Below, piece after piece: positions 22,207-35,280 of a DNA stretch of 64,000 nt. How positions within the stretch are numbered: the stretch's first letter is position 1; each line of letters begins with the position of its first letter. Below the pieces are notes generated by a model that was not told the DNA's origin, did no database searches, and saw only the letters and a list, made by a program, of their open reading frames with translations. A program made the position numbers and the translations under genes. Source of the DNA: Podospora bellae-mahoneyi (lineage: Eukaryota > Ascomycota > Sordariomycetes > Sordariales > Podosporaceae); the NCBI RefSeq assembly GCF_035222275.1, contig NW_026946360.1, positions 868,001 to 932,000 of the forward strand, written 5' to 3'.

Positions 22207-24662
22207 TCATCTTTCCCACGCAGATTGGGCTTTGGCTGCCTCGTCCGCCGCCACCCTCGACGGAAGTGGTGTTTTCTGAGCTTCCTGGATCCCCTCATCA
22301 TCACTACCCTCGTCTTTGGCAACCTTGACCACTAGTGGTCCCTTTCCGTTCATAGGTCCTGACTTCTTCTCCTTGGAGACTGATGATGACACAACACCAT
22401 CGATCCCTCCCGGTTCCTGATCTTCCAGAATTACGCTCTCCTGCGATAGCGGTCTGGATTGTCGGGTTGCGACAGGTGAGTCAAACAAGCTCTCCTCACT
22501 GATAGACGAGCCGGCCACCGAACCTCTATTCCCGGCCGCAGCCAGCGGCTGCTTCTCCTCCGGTAGTCGACTATGCGTGGGGCTTCTCGCTTCAGTCTTG
22601 GTCTCCTTCTCAAGCATACCGTCGACAGAGGTCGCACTCCTTGTGCTCATCTGTGATTGCCTGTTCTTGTTCTTCACCCAGCCCGAGGTCCAGCCGCCTC
22701 CGCCGCCGTTGCTACTCTCGGGAGGACTGACAGTGATGGGGGTAGGAGGTGTTGAACTGCCGCCGCCCCAAGCCTTCCGCCTCTTCTCCCCTGCCCAAGT
22801 AGCCCAGCTGTTGACAAACGCGCCCGCTTTGCTGCCTACTGATTGCGCAGCAGCCTGTGAGTTCTGTGTTGTTTTGGAAGCTGTCAAGTCAGGAGAACCC
22901 CCTCTGTGTTCGGCTTGCTGCTGAGAAGCTGCCTTCTCTTGCTCAATTCTGGCTTCCTCGGCCTTCTTTCGCTGGGCTTCCCTGATTGCCTCCATGTCCG
23001 CATACAATTTATTAAAGATGTTGCTGGCCTTCTCCTTTCCAGCCGCCAAGTTCCGTCCTAGGGCCTCCTTCCCCTGCGCGAGTTTCTCATCCCAATGCAT
23101 ATCTTGTACCTGCTGCGTTATCCTCCTCTGAACGTCCTCGATGGTCAAGCCTCCAGCGCAGGGATGTTTTGGTTCGACAATATCAAACAGATGTGAATCA
23201 GTGTGCGAATTCCAAATTCGGTAGTTCTCCGTCTTTGACCACGCTTCGACGAAATCAGAGCCGAAGTCGGTGGAAGGATCGCCTTCAATATAAGGGAGCA
23301 ACATCCGGGGGTTGTTGGCATGCTTTGCGAGGTGGTTGTGATACTTAACAGACGATATCAAAGAAAGTAAGTACTCCTCGAACTGGACACGGATGAATTC
23401 CTCGCTGCCAACATAACCCATAGTTTTCGGACGGCCGGGGTTTGCCTCGTCCCAGGTATCATTGACGTTTTGGGTTATAAAGTCAATCCAGCGGCGGTCT
23501 GGGGTGGAGAGCTGAAGAGCCGCCTTCAACGAAGTGGACGTGATGTTGATGGTGCCCTCGTCGAGGTTAATGAGAATGTCGCTATACCGATCTTTCTGCT
23601 GTAAAAGTAACGAATTCGTACTGCCCACAATATACGATTTCGTTCCAAAGTCTGCCAGAATGTCGAGTTGTTGCAAGGGGGTGTATGGTCCAAACAAGCT
23701 GCCCTGTACTCTGTGTAAGTCATCAATCGTATTTGCGCCAGGATTCTCATTGACATACCTTTGGGAAAATCTGCAGAGGCAGCCCCATATATGCCAGCAG
23801 GGAATTCCGGTCGCTAGTCCTCAGGCTTGTTGGCTGCTGGAGATTCTGCTCGTAGTTGTTCAACTCTGGTCCCGCAGAGTCCTGCAGGTTGCGCAGCAAT
23901 CCTGGGATCAATGATACCAGTGAAAACTGAGTTAGGCAAAGCCTCTCACATCTTGTTCCAAAGAACAGCATCTGACCAGCCTACTGTCAGCGCAACGATC
24001 CCCAAGTGTTGAAAACCGAGAATACACACCTTTGGCTGCAACAAACAGCACTTCAACAGCACCAATGTCTGCCATTTAAACTCCCTGACAAGCTCCCTCA
24101 AACTCAGTCCAAGATATTGGTCTCTGTCCTCATCCTCGTTCATCACCCCCCTTTCCTTCTCATCAGCCAAGCTCTCCTGGAACCTTTTCAGAATCTCCAC
24201 ATCTGTAAACACCCGCTGCGCAAACCACGCCTTGGTGACCACGCTCAGCCTCTCCCTTAGCATGCCAAAGTACTGCGGGCTGTCTGCAATCACGACCACG
24301 GCTTTTTGCACCGTCGATCTTGTCACCTCGGCCGGTCTGTTGAGCAACAGAGAAGCGTCCATCTGGCGAGTGCATGAAATCCCAAACAGCGAGGTACCCG
24401 CCCCCCCATCTTCCGCAGGCTTCAACAACGTAAAGTAGGAGAAATCCTCGGTCAGAGCATGCGCGCCGTCGCTGAGGGCCATGAAAGGCAGCAACCCCCA
24501 ATCATATTCCACCGCCGGGTCGAACCCTTCTGGCTCTGCGCCGAACCATTTTTCGACTTCGGGGCCGCGAGCATGGTGAAAATCGACTATGCAGACTAAG
24601 GGTGTGAAATGCGGTCTAGCGCTCGCAGCTGTGGTGGGTGTGGGAGGGACAGAGGACGACAT
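22207..24662 (-). CDS. avl9: AVL9, DENN-related late secretory protein
   Basis: Exons, complement: 24030-24662, 23759-23971 and 22207-23703, give 780 aa. The start of the conserved domain is clear: FTPLVCIVDFHHARGPEVEKW, with VEYDWGLLPFMALSDGAH and SLFGISCTRQMD. Exon 2 carries the central block LFFGTRCERLCLTQFSLVSLIPGLL, and exon 3 the third block, including YTPLQQLDILADFGTKSYIVGSTNSLLLQQKD cut here by function: a fold shared with tripartite DENN proteins. The C-terminal 280 residues are disordered, Ser/Pro/Glu-rich, with a charged coiled-coil stretch (AIREAQRKKAEEARIEQEKA). In yeast Avl9 acts in post-Golgi vesicle formation and polarised secretion. The ATG is followed by MSSSVPPTPTTAASARP and is the first in frame. 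Confidence 0.9.
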
Positions 24663-26554
24663 TATTACGGTATGACGCTGTTGCTAAAAGCTATTGACGC
24701 TTTGCCCGAAAGCTATTAAATCGGTGTTGCCATGAACTGATGCTTGACAGCTGCGCTCGAGGTCAGGAGAGAAAGAGACAAAAAGACGGTATGGGATGAC
24801 CCGAGAAGTGTGAATGGCGGGGCAATTGGCTGGTGCAGTTTGGGCAAGGCTTCGAGCTTTCTACCCCTTTGTCCAGTTATGCTGATTTTTGAGAATGCAA
24901 TATCACCAAGGCTGTGCTGATAGTAAATACAGTGTTGCGTGCGTATCAGATACTCGTGCTCGCCCGGGCCGTCGTCGTCGTCGTCGTGTATCGGTGGACT
25001 ACTTTCGCCCGGTTTGTTAGCTGTAAGGAAAGTGACGTGCTGTGCTGCGGTTGAGGTTGAAGTGCCGCTCCGCTGCCAGCGCATCAAATCTCCCCGCGGC
25101 AGGCAGGGCGGTTATTGATTAGCGTGATCCTTTAGGCTTAGCGCTCTGGAAAATGGGGATCTGCAAATGCGAATCGACGTACCAAGACCTGCGAGTCGAT
25201 GTCCATGTGGATGAATTGGGATGAAGGGAATCAGGTGAAGTAAAAATGAAACGTAGAGATCAGACCACAAGCTTTGACTTTCTTGATGACCAGTAAGTTC
25301 ATTCACAGTCCTTCAACCTGGCTCCCTCGCTATGGCTTGCCGTCTGTGAACCGTGCTGCCCTGGTTGACAAGGCAGTCAACATCACAGCAACCATTGAGA
25401 CGCAGGCGCCGCCGGCTACCAAGTGACGTGGGCAATGGAAAAAAGTATCCGGCAGTGTAATGTAAGGGGGCTTCTTCTCGGGTCCCGGGATCTGCCCTGG
25501 TCGGATCAGGCTGCCGGTACACCATGTGTAGGGTCAGTGGTGAAACACTGACTACTGTTCATGAAGACGTAGAGGCTGGAGACAGTCAAGTGAAACTGGA
25601 AATCTCGAATAACCCATAAATGCAGCCGCTGGCCAGCAGTTACACCTGGCACGATATCAAGTCCCAAAATTAGATACCAAACATTGACCCGCATTGGATA
25701 TGCAAAGCTGATCCCGCAGTCCTTTACCAATCGTATAGGCCTCAGCAAAACAATCCTTAGCCAGCATGTGGATATGGAAGCCGTCGATGCCGACGTGTCC
25801 TGCATTGCATGACAGGGAGCAAACAGATCGATCACAGCATCTACAGTTCTTGGTCAATGGTAACCAGAGATCCAAGTCACCGCTTGATCGGGCCCATATG
25901 TTGCGGAGGACCGGCCGTTGAGGTTGGGAAGTTTCATAATTGAACAATATATACCTTAGTCATAGGCACAAAACATACATACACACACACACGTAACTTG
26001 AATGGAACTATATCTTCATTTCCCCGTAGAATCAGGTTACCTGACTGACTGATCAAGATTGCCTCTTTGCCCACGATCCCTGCTGTGGCATGGCTTACAG
26101 ACTTGCGCTGTTGCAACAAAGTCGAAATCATGATCATCATCGTTAAAATCTGCTAAGTTCGGCTCCTCTCATGTGAACCCCACAACCTCCATCCATCTAG
26201 ACACGCGCCTTATACCATATCCAGCAAGAACAATGAGATAAAGATATGAACCATCCCTCCTTTCGTGTACTGGTCTCCCGGGTTCTTCCTGTTGAACCTT
26301 CTTTCGAAAGTGAATTCTCCAGCAGCCGCTATGCCATGCCCATTAAAACTCGCCCATTTTGTTGCTTCAGACATGCAGGTCACAACTCGAGACAGACTCC
26401 TCAATGAAAACGCCGAGAAAAGAAAAGGGCACTGAAAATAACCCACGAGACATGGCTGTCGAGTTGGTAGCAACCATCACACAGGACCACCCATATCGGG
26501 TACCTGGATGCTCCTTCTGTGTATTACCCACCCTGCCGGATCCCGATTCCGAGC
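24663..26554. other. Intergenic: avl9 leader and hog1 downstream region
   Basis: About 1.9 kb. The avl9 promoter lies on the left, with a short (CGT)n-like run near 24972-24986. A CA dinucleotide run sits at 25974-25993. No gene is recognised. Confidence 0.55.
25974..25993 (+). repeat. CA microsatellite
   Basis: A short ATACAT/ACAC run in non-coding DNA downstream of hog1. Confidence 0.8.
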
Positions 26555-28019
<1,465 letters not shown>

Positions 28020-31000
28020 GGTGGGCGGGTTGTATTGCGTTGTCGAGTTTGTCGAGTCGAGTCGAGCGTGCGGTGGCGGCAACAATGCAGGAAATGTGGC
28101 GGGGAAGATAGATGCCGGTGGACAATCGTGGGCGCTGCGCGAGATTCTAGACGACCGGCAAGCGAAGAATGTTCGGGAAGCGATCGGCGTCTACTTGGAC
28201 GGGCAAAAGCGGTTGTGGACAAGAATGCGAGTGCGGTCAAAGTCGTCCAAGGAAGAGAGAACAGCGGGGTTGCTCGCTAGGTAGGTGAGGCGGGGGGCGA
28301 GCAGAACACTGTGCTGTTGACGGTTTCGTCGGGTGCGGGGATTGGGTATCTTGAATGCAGAGGACAAATTTAGCTGCGCCCGGATGGATTTCAGGGAATT
28401 GCGCTGGAAAGAGGGCCAGGAAAAATAGGCGGGTCTTTGGTGGTAGGTTTCAGTGGGCCGGTTCAGTGCGCGTACCTGCAGTCTCCAGCAAAAATGATGA
28501 AACTCTCAACAGAAAAGAGAGCTGACGGAGCTCTTGATCGAGACAGGCCGGGTCGCTTCTGCTGTTACGCGGCAACTGGTAGTCTTGTATTCGCGTGGTC
28601 TGGGTGTGGCACGCTGCGATCGTTTTGGTTCAGGATGGGGGCAATAAACCGGAAATTCTGTCGATGGAGCGAATGAAATGCGCTGCTCAAAAAACCACTA
28701 TTACTGACGAATGTCCTGCTTGGCAACCTGATGCTCGACAGTTTCCGACTGTTCGTACGGATTTGGGGTCTCGAGCCCTGAATAGCGAAATGTCTTTTTG
28801 CACGAGGGGGAGGAGGCAATAATCGCCCTGACAGACGACGACGACACAGTCAAATCAAAATGTTGGGATCGATCGTGCAGGCGGAAGTTCGTGTGCAAAG
28901 GAGAGAGGAGAGAGAGAGAGAGAATAGGTCCAGGATGGTCGATAGTTATTATTCTGGTGTCAAGGGGGAGGGGGGAGGGGTAGATGGTCATGTATTCAGG
29001 ACAAGACAGGCTGGCACCCTTGGTGTGGTTGCAAGGTGGGATGGCAGCGGAGGGACGTGGATGGATGGGGCCGGGATGTGACACGCGGGGCCTTGCGACG
29101 GGGAGAACAGGGTATGGATCTGAATCTTCTCAAATTCCATGCTTTGGCACGCCCACTTTCCGGTCTAACCCATCAAGATTGGAGTGCCAGCTATTCATCA
29201 CATCACTTCCAGAGGTCCCTGAGTAGTAGGGCCACTAGGGCGCATTGGCTGCTAAGCAGTGTATGTTTTGCAGTGTAATCAACTAACTACCTTACCCATC
29301 TCTTCAGCGTTCGACCTGACTGGGATTTGCATGGAAGGTGTCTATCTGTTCCACAGGCGCCGCAATGAACCTGGCAGCGTGATCCTTGCCTGCCCTACAA
29401 AGAGCTGAGCTCCATCAGCCCCTCACTTGTAGTAACTGCTCCTTGGGCGCAAATGCCTTGCAATACCCATCTTCGAGCTGCTCTGCACGAAAAGTGAAGA
29501 TTTGTAGGGTGTGCTGTACCAACACTGCCGATTGGTATGCCCATGGGCCTCAACGGTTTCGCCAATCCGGCAGCGCGCCATCCCAAAGTGATCGAGGCAT
29601 CGAAAGCAACAGTTGGGTGAACAGACAGCAGCGAGGAGGGGAAGCCAAGCCTATGACGTAGGTGCGTGGTGGGGTTGTTGCAGCCCTTGTCGCAGAGAGT
29701 GTGGGGTCATGTCTGTTCAGCCAATCCTGCGATTTCCGCAGTCCCCGGTTCTCGTCCCGGCATCGAACAATTTGGCGTGCGATCGATGCTCGTCGAAGCA
29801 GACATCTGGCGGTCTGAGCAGTCCGTCTTCTCATGTTTCTTGAAACCCATCACGGGGTCCGTTTTCACAACCGCCGCTGCAAACTGCCCGAACCACACAC
29901 ATCCCCCAAACCCAACTGTGTCGGACATTTCGCTCCGGAGAAGGCCGGCTTGTACCAAGTTCCATCGTGCGTGCTCTCTGTAACAAACCCAATTGCATCC
30001 CATGCCTATGTCCAGTGACATATGCTGGAGAGACCCTGTCATTTCAGGCACAGGGAACACAGCCAAACACTTGGTATCAACCACACTACTACTACAACAT
30101 GCAAATGCATCGTCATTTTCTCTCTCATTCCCAGCCATACCTCCGCATCGTCAATTCTAGGGATTCTCAGGGTCCTGACAATTGCCCGTGCGCCATTCCC
30201 ACACACCATCGAAATACGGAGTACATTGGTACATTCTTCCCCATACCGTGATGTGATGTGCATTTTTCACCCCTTGTGAAGCTTCCCGGCCCTCGACAAT
30301 CTAGACCACAGGTTGTCCAAGAATGCCTCATGATCATCAGGGGAACCGCAAAGCAGAAGCATGGCAATATCTCCCGAGAGGCTTTAGCAGGCACCAGAGA
30401 AACTGATCAGCTCATCTTTTCAAAATAAGCTTCTCCCTCGTACCATTCCCACGGGACGTATATCCGCACACACCCGAGCTACCTTCCACCTGCTGTTCTG
30501 CCCGAGGCTTCTTTGTGATAGAGATGTCCCTCGCCATCAACTTTGGGCTGTTGGTGTATGTACTTGGGTAGCCTAACCATGCGCAGTCTTCTGAAACGTC
30601 ATGATAGCTAGCGGCCTACTGCCAGGACAGTCCGTCTCCCAACAACTTTAACAACCCGCGGCATCAAATGACCCTGCATGTTGGATAACAATGGGATGTC
30701 CAACGGCTTGGGGCTGGGCGGGGAAAACGCAATTCGCAGCCGCAAGCGGGGGCAGGGGCAAGCTCGAGACTACGCTATCTCATGCACAATGACGTCGAAA
30801 TCTCTATTGCCCAGCCCGGACCCTGGTCGCTTAGCGGGTACGGACAGGGTAACACGTAGAACCCTGGAAAAGAAAAGAAGGGGACCCTTCAGCCGTCATG
30901 ACATTTGGTTAACCCACGAAGATGCAGCGAGGACACACCTAACGCGAGCTGAGTTCCTCTTTTTCATTTTGGATGCGATGCCGAGTCTGCAGATCAAAGT

Positions 31001-31603
31001 CAGCTTGCCTCTTTTCAGTAGGTTGACATGGGTTTGGGGCGTATTCATCATAATAATGGTTGCAAAAATATATGAGTGATAATTCTCGTCATCATTATGT
31101 TAAGAGTTCCATTCAGCTGCCCACGGATAAATCGCATCAGCTGGAGTTGGCTGACTCGGTATGTAATGCAATTGGCATGGTTGGGCACTTGCAGTTATTG
31201 TGGATTCCCAATTATTTTCATACCGCACACAAACAGCCTCCATGCCCACTTGGGTCATCACGTTGGGCTGGCATATCAGCAGCTACATTGTGGGACTCAA
31301 CAGCAGCCCAAATGGCCATGAGTCCTAGAACAGAAGACCGCAATCAGATGAAAGAACGGCAAACTCATGGGGCAGAAAATATGATTCAAAGGTCTGTCAT
31401 CTCATCATTCCAGGCCATAACCCATACCACCGACGTACTAGGATTGCTGCCATCAAGATCTTGACGACCCAACCGCTCTTTTTCATGCCCGCATTCTACT
31501 TGCTACCACGCCCAATGAATGGCAGCTTCTGATAGAGGTGTTTCTCACCATGCTGTTTCCTTTTTTGGCCTGCCTCTGCCTTTTTGAGTCCGGGGAGGAC
31601 GAC
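28020..31603. other. Long gene-free region upstream of hog1
   Basis: About 3.6 kb between the gph stop codon and the hog1 ATG. It holds a GA-rich run (28901-28923) and several pyrimidine-rich patches, but no open frame with recognisable content. It must include the hog1 promoter and gph 3' UTR. It is long for a fungal gap, so an untranslated transcript or long leader could lie here. Confidence 0.5.
28901..28923 (+). repeat. GA microsatellite
   Basis: A run of GAGAGAGG/AGAGAG about 880 bp upstream of the hog1 ATG. GA tracts are common in fungal promoters. Confidence 0.8.
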
Positions 31604-34602
31604 CTACGCTCCTTCCTCCTTCTCCACACGGAGAGGCTCGATGTTCCAGATGCCCTCAGCATACTCATTGATACAGCGATCCGAGCTGAAGAAGCCCATT
31701 CTCGCTACCGATGTGATGCACTTGGTAATCCACTCCTCCTGATTCCGGTACGCATCGTCCACCAACGCTTGCGTTTCAATGTATGAGTGGAAGTCGTCAG
31801 AAACAAGATAGTAGTCGCCGTGGTCTCGGACAGCCGAGATCAGAGCGGCAAAATCTTGTGTGCTGCCGAAGGTGCCCTTCTCGATTTCCTGGAATACCCG
31901 GTTGAGATCGGGGTCAATCTCATGCGTGCCGTACGTGTGTGCGTGGCGGAGATCCTCAACATCTTCAGCAAGGTTGCCGAACAAAAAGATGTTGTTCTCC
32001 CCAATCTCGCGCGTGATCTCGATGTTGGCACCGTCGCAGGTACCGATGATGAGACCACCATTGAGTACAAACTTCATGTTACTTGTGCCAGAGGCCCTAT
32101 AGAGATTGGTGGTTAATTTCCGTGCTGCGGCAACAAGGAAAGGCATCACTTACTCAGTACCGGCAGTCGAGATGTGCTCGCTGATGTCCGAGGCAGGAAT
32201 GATGATCTCGGCCTTGCTCACGTTGTAGTCCTCGAGGAAAACCACCTTGAGCAGGTCGCCAATGTCCTCATCGTTGTTGACCACCTTACCCACACTGTTA
32301 ATCAAGTGGATAATCTGCTTGGCCATCCAGTATCCCGGAGCAGCCTTGCCGCCAAAAATGGACACTCTTGGCTGCTGCTTCTTGCGCTCCTCGGGTGACA
32401 TAGCCTTGAGTGTGAGGTAACGATGGATAACACCAAAGATGTTGAGCTGCTGGCGCTTGTACTCATGAATACGCTTGACTTGCACATCAAATAGGGCGGT
32501 TGGGTCGACGGTGACGCCCGCGCTCGCCTGGATATGCTTGGCAAGACGCTCCTTGTTGGCAAGCTTGATGTCGGCCCATTCCTTGCGGAAAGCCTTATCC
32601 TTGACGTACAGCTCGATCTTGTTGAGCTCATTGAGGTCCGTCAAAAAGTCCTTGCCACCAGTCTTGCTCGAAATCAATTCGGACAGACGGGGATTGGCCT
32701 GATGAAGCCATCTGCGAGGCGTGATACCGTTTGTGACGTTGGTGAACTTGTCGGGGCCGAAGATGGTCACGAAGTCCTTGAAGATGGTGGTCTTGATGAG
32801 ATCCGAGTGCAGCTCAGCAACACCATTGACCTTGTGAGAACCCACAATAGCGAGATGAGCCATGCGAACCATCTTGGGCTGCGACTCCTCAATGATGGAA
32901 ACGCGCCCCAAAAGATCGCGCTCCTCGGGGAATCGGCGCTCGACACTCTGGAGGAAGTAGAGGTTGATGTCGTAGATGATCTGCAGATGACGGGGAAGAA
33001 GATGCTGAATCAGGGGAACAGACCACTTCTCGAGGGCTTCAGGGAGCACGGTGTGGTTGGTGTAGCCGAAAGTGTTAGTGACGATGTTCCAAGCCTCATC
33101 CCACTCGAGACCCTCCAGATCCAGCAGAATGCGCTGGAGCTCAACAACCGCGAGGGTTGGGTGGGTGTCATTGAGCTGGATGGCAACCTGCTCGGGGAAC
33201 TCTTTCCAGGGGCGCTTGGACTTCTTGAAACGACGGACAATGTCGTACAGCGAGGCGGCAACCCAGAAGTATTGCTGCTTCAGACGCAGCTCCTTTCCGC
33301 GCTCAAGGTTGTCGTTGGGGTAAAGCACCGCCGAGATTGTCTCGGCGCGTTGCTGATCGGCCACAGAGCTTTCGTAGTCACCGTTGTTGAACTTCTGGAA
33401 GTCAAACTCGCCACTGGCTGCTGTGCTGGACCACAACCTCAAGTTGTTCGTAGAAGGGGTCGCGTAACCAGGGATGGGCACATCGTAGGCGACTGCCTTG
33501 ACGATCTCACCGCCCTCCCAGTGGGCAACGGTCCTCCCGTTCTCATCAGTCGACTTGCGAACGTGGCCAAAGAATTGGATATCAACAGTAACATCGTGTC
33601 TAGGGAACTCCCAAGGATTGAAGTCCAACCAATAATCAGGAACTTCCACCTGGTACCCATCAATGATCTCCTGTTTGAAGATGCCATAGCGATATCGCAA
33701 GCCGTAACCCCAAGCTGGGTAGTTGAGACTGGCAAGACTGTCCAGGAAGCAAGCGGCAAGGCGGCCCAAACCACCATTGCCGAGAGCAGCGTCGTGTTCT
33801 TGTTCAATCACATCCTCAATGCGGAAACCAAGGTCGGCGAGGCCAGCTAAACAGTTGCTGATCAGCATCGTGCTCAAATGCCACACCCCTTCAGAGCCCA
33901 CTCACCCTTGGCCGTATCCTTTTGTCCGATATTGAGCATAGCGTTGTCGAGAGCCCTTCCCATCAGGAACTCCAAGCTTAGGTAGTAAAGTCTCTTGCTG
34001 TCAACGAACGTCTGGCGCTGCTGGGTGCGGTTCCACTCAAGGATAAGGCGATCGCGGAAGGCGAGACTGCATGCCGAATAAGCTGCAGATTCGTCGCAGT
34101 TGAACATGCTACGAGCGAGCGTGGTCTCGACATGACGGACGACCTCAGACTCGAAGCCATCTTTGTCCTTGAAACCGCTGACCTGATGCTTCAGCCAGGC
34201 CTCACGTTGCGGCTCAGGGATGGAAGCTAGATGCCAAGGAGACGTTGTTAGCCCATGCACCTGCAGGTTCTTGGCACCCCGCCTGTCTCACACAAGCCCT
34301 TGGGAATCCGTGAGGGGCAATCAAACAGGTGGGGGAGCTGCTTGCGCTCATCGCCCAACTATGAGAGCTGTCACCAAAGCTCCCGAGACATGAGCAGCCC
34401 CTTCCCTCTTCATGAGACAATTGGCCGGAAATAGACTCAACATACCTTCCACACTCTTGATCTCTCCGGCACCGAAGCCGGTAAAGGTGCGTTTGTGCTT
34501 GGGCCGGGAGATGCCCGCTGGGCCGACAGAGCCCTGGATGTCCACAATCGGGGCTCCCATGGAGGGGCGACGCTGTCTGGTGGGGAGGGATTCGGACGCC
34601 AT
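31604..34602 (-). CDS. gph1: Glycogen phosphorylase
   Basis: Exons, complement: 34446-34602, 33906-34226, 32154-33846 and 31604-32096, give 887 aa, the normal fungal length. The enzyme releases glucose-1-phosphate from glycogen in the cytosol using pyridoxal phosphate. Visible blocks are RLYYLSLEFLMGR, EHDAALGNGGLGRLAACF (substrate and nucleotide region), NDTHPTLAVVELQR, VFDVQVKRIHEYKRQ, FGGKAAPGYWMAK and EASGTSNMKFVLNGG, whose Lys (about residue 732) binds the cofactor. The N-terminal arm carries ISRPKHKRTFTG, with a Thr in a basic context like the phosphorylation site of fungal enzymes, which lie in such N-terminal extensions. Intron 1 is 219 nt. The first exon is short and disordered. The enzyme is usually regulated by cAMP-dependent kinase cascades and stress. 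Confidence 0.97.
34313..34317 (+). promoter_or_regulatory. STRE-like AGGGG in gph1 intron 1
   Basis: The stress-response element core AGGGG lies inside gph1 intron 1. A second in the opposite orientation (CCCCT) is at 34398-34402 in the same intron, and a third (AGGGG) at 34676-34680 in the leader. Five-base motifs recur by chance, so function is only suggested. Confidence 0.25.
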
Positions 34603-34630
34603 GGTAAGAAGAGGCTTCCAAGTTGCCGGA

Positions 34631-34751
34631 CTGGAAGAAAATGTCAGACACCTTCAAGTTTGTTCCCTTCAGAGGAGGGGTTCGAAGTTTAAAAGAGAGG
34701 AAAAGGAGACTACAGGCGGCAAAAGAGCCAAGGCAGGTCAAGCACGCTTAC
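34631..34751 (-). promoter_or_regulatory. Possible 5' UTR intron of gph1
   Basis: Reading the minus strand, GTAAGC at 34751 and TTTCTTCCAG ending at 34631 make a 121-nt GT-AG candidate just upstream of the ATG, with a CTGAC branch-like word about 15 nt before the acceptor. Leader introns are common in highly expressed fungal metabolic genes. Confidence 0.4.
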
Positions 34752-35220
34752 GTAGTAGAGGGCAAGTCGATAAGATCAGCTCAGGCTTGAATTGGGCGTG
34801 GTGGGGTAGCTGGCTGCTCTGGCGTGTCTGGGTGTCACTGTCTAGCAGCGAAGCTATTGGCGGTCTAGGCAATGGGGCGGGTAGATGAGGTGGTGATGGT
34901 TGTGTATAACGATGAGAGAGGAGCGGCGGGGAGTGCAGGACAAGAACCCACACAAGAATAGTTGTAAGACGGAGAAGAGATGGAAGAGAAGAGAATGAGA
35001 CGACGAGGAGCTGGTGGAAAGAGCCTTCCATATAACTTTTACGCCCGGTCGGTCACCAACCGTGTGAGCCAAACTTAGCAGCAAAAGCTCCAGGAATCCT
35101 GCTCCTGCCTTCCTGCACAGCGCCGTTCGCACTCCCGGATCCATGCTGTCCTGTTGTGGATGGCACCCGACTGAGGAGAGAGGTCCTTGGGGACAGAACT
35201 GCATCCCCTGCCCATGCACC

Positions 35221-35280
35221 ACCCACCACCTCCACCACCACTGACCACCACTACTGACCACCACCACTGACCACCTCCTC
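35221..35280 (+). repeat. ACC-rich imperfect tandem repeat
   Basis: An imperfect run of ACC/CCA triplets with three copies of ACTGACCACC spaced by further triplets, about 650 bp upstream of the gph1 ATG. Confidence 0.8.

Noticed and set aside
30678-31079. A 133-codon plus-strand frame downstream of gph1
   Set aside because: Does not resemble any protein family I know and lies in the middle of a non-coding gap.
32534-33850. A 438-codon plus-strand frame opposite glycogen phosphorylase
   Set aside because: Antisense shadow of a strongly biased coding sequence; the enzyme on the minus strand is certain, and this frame has no domain-like text.
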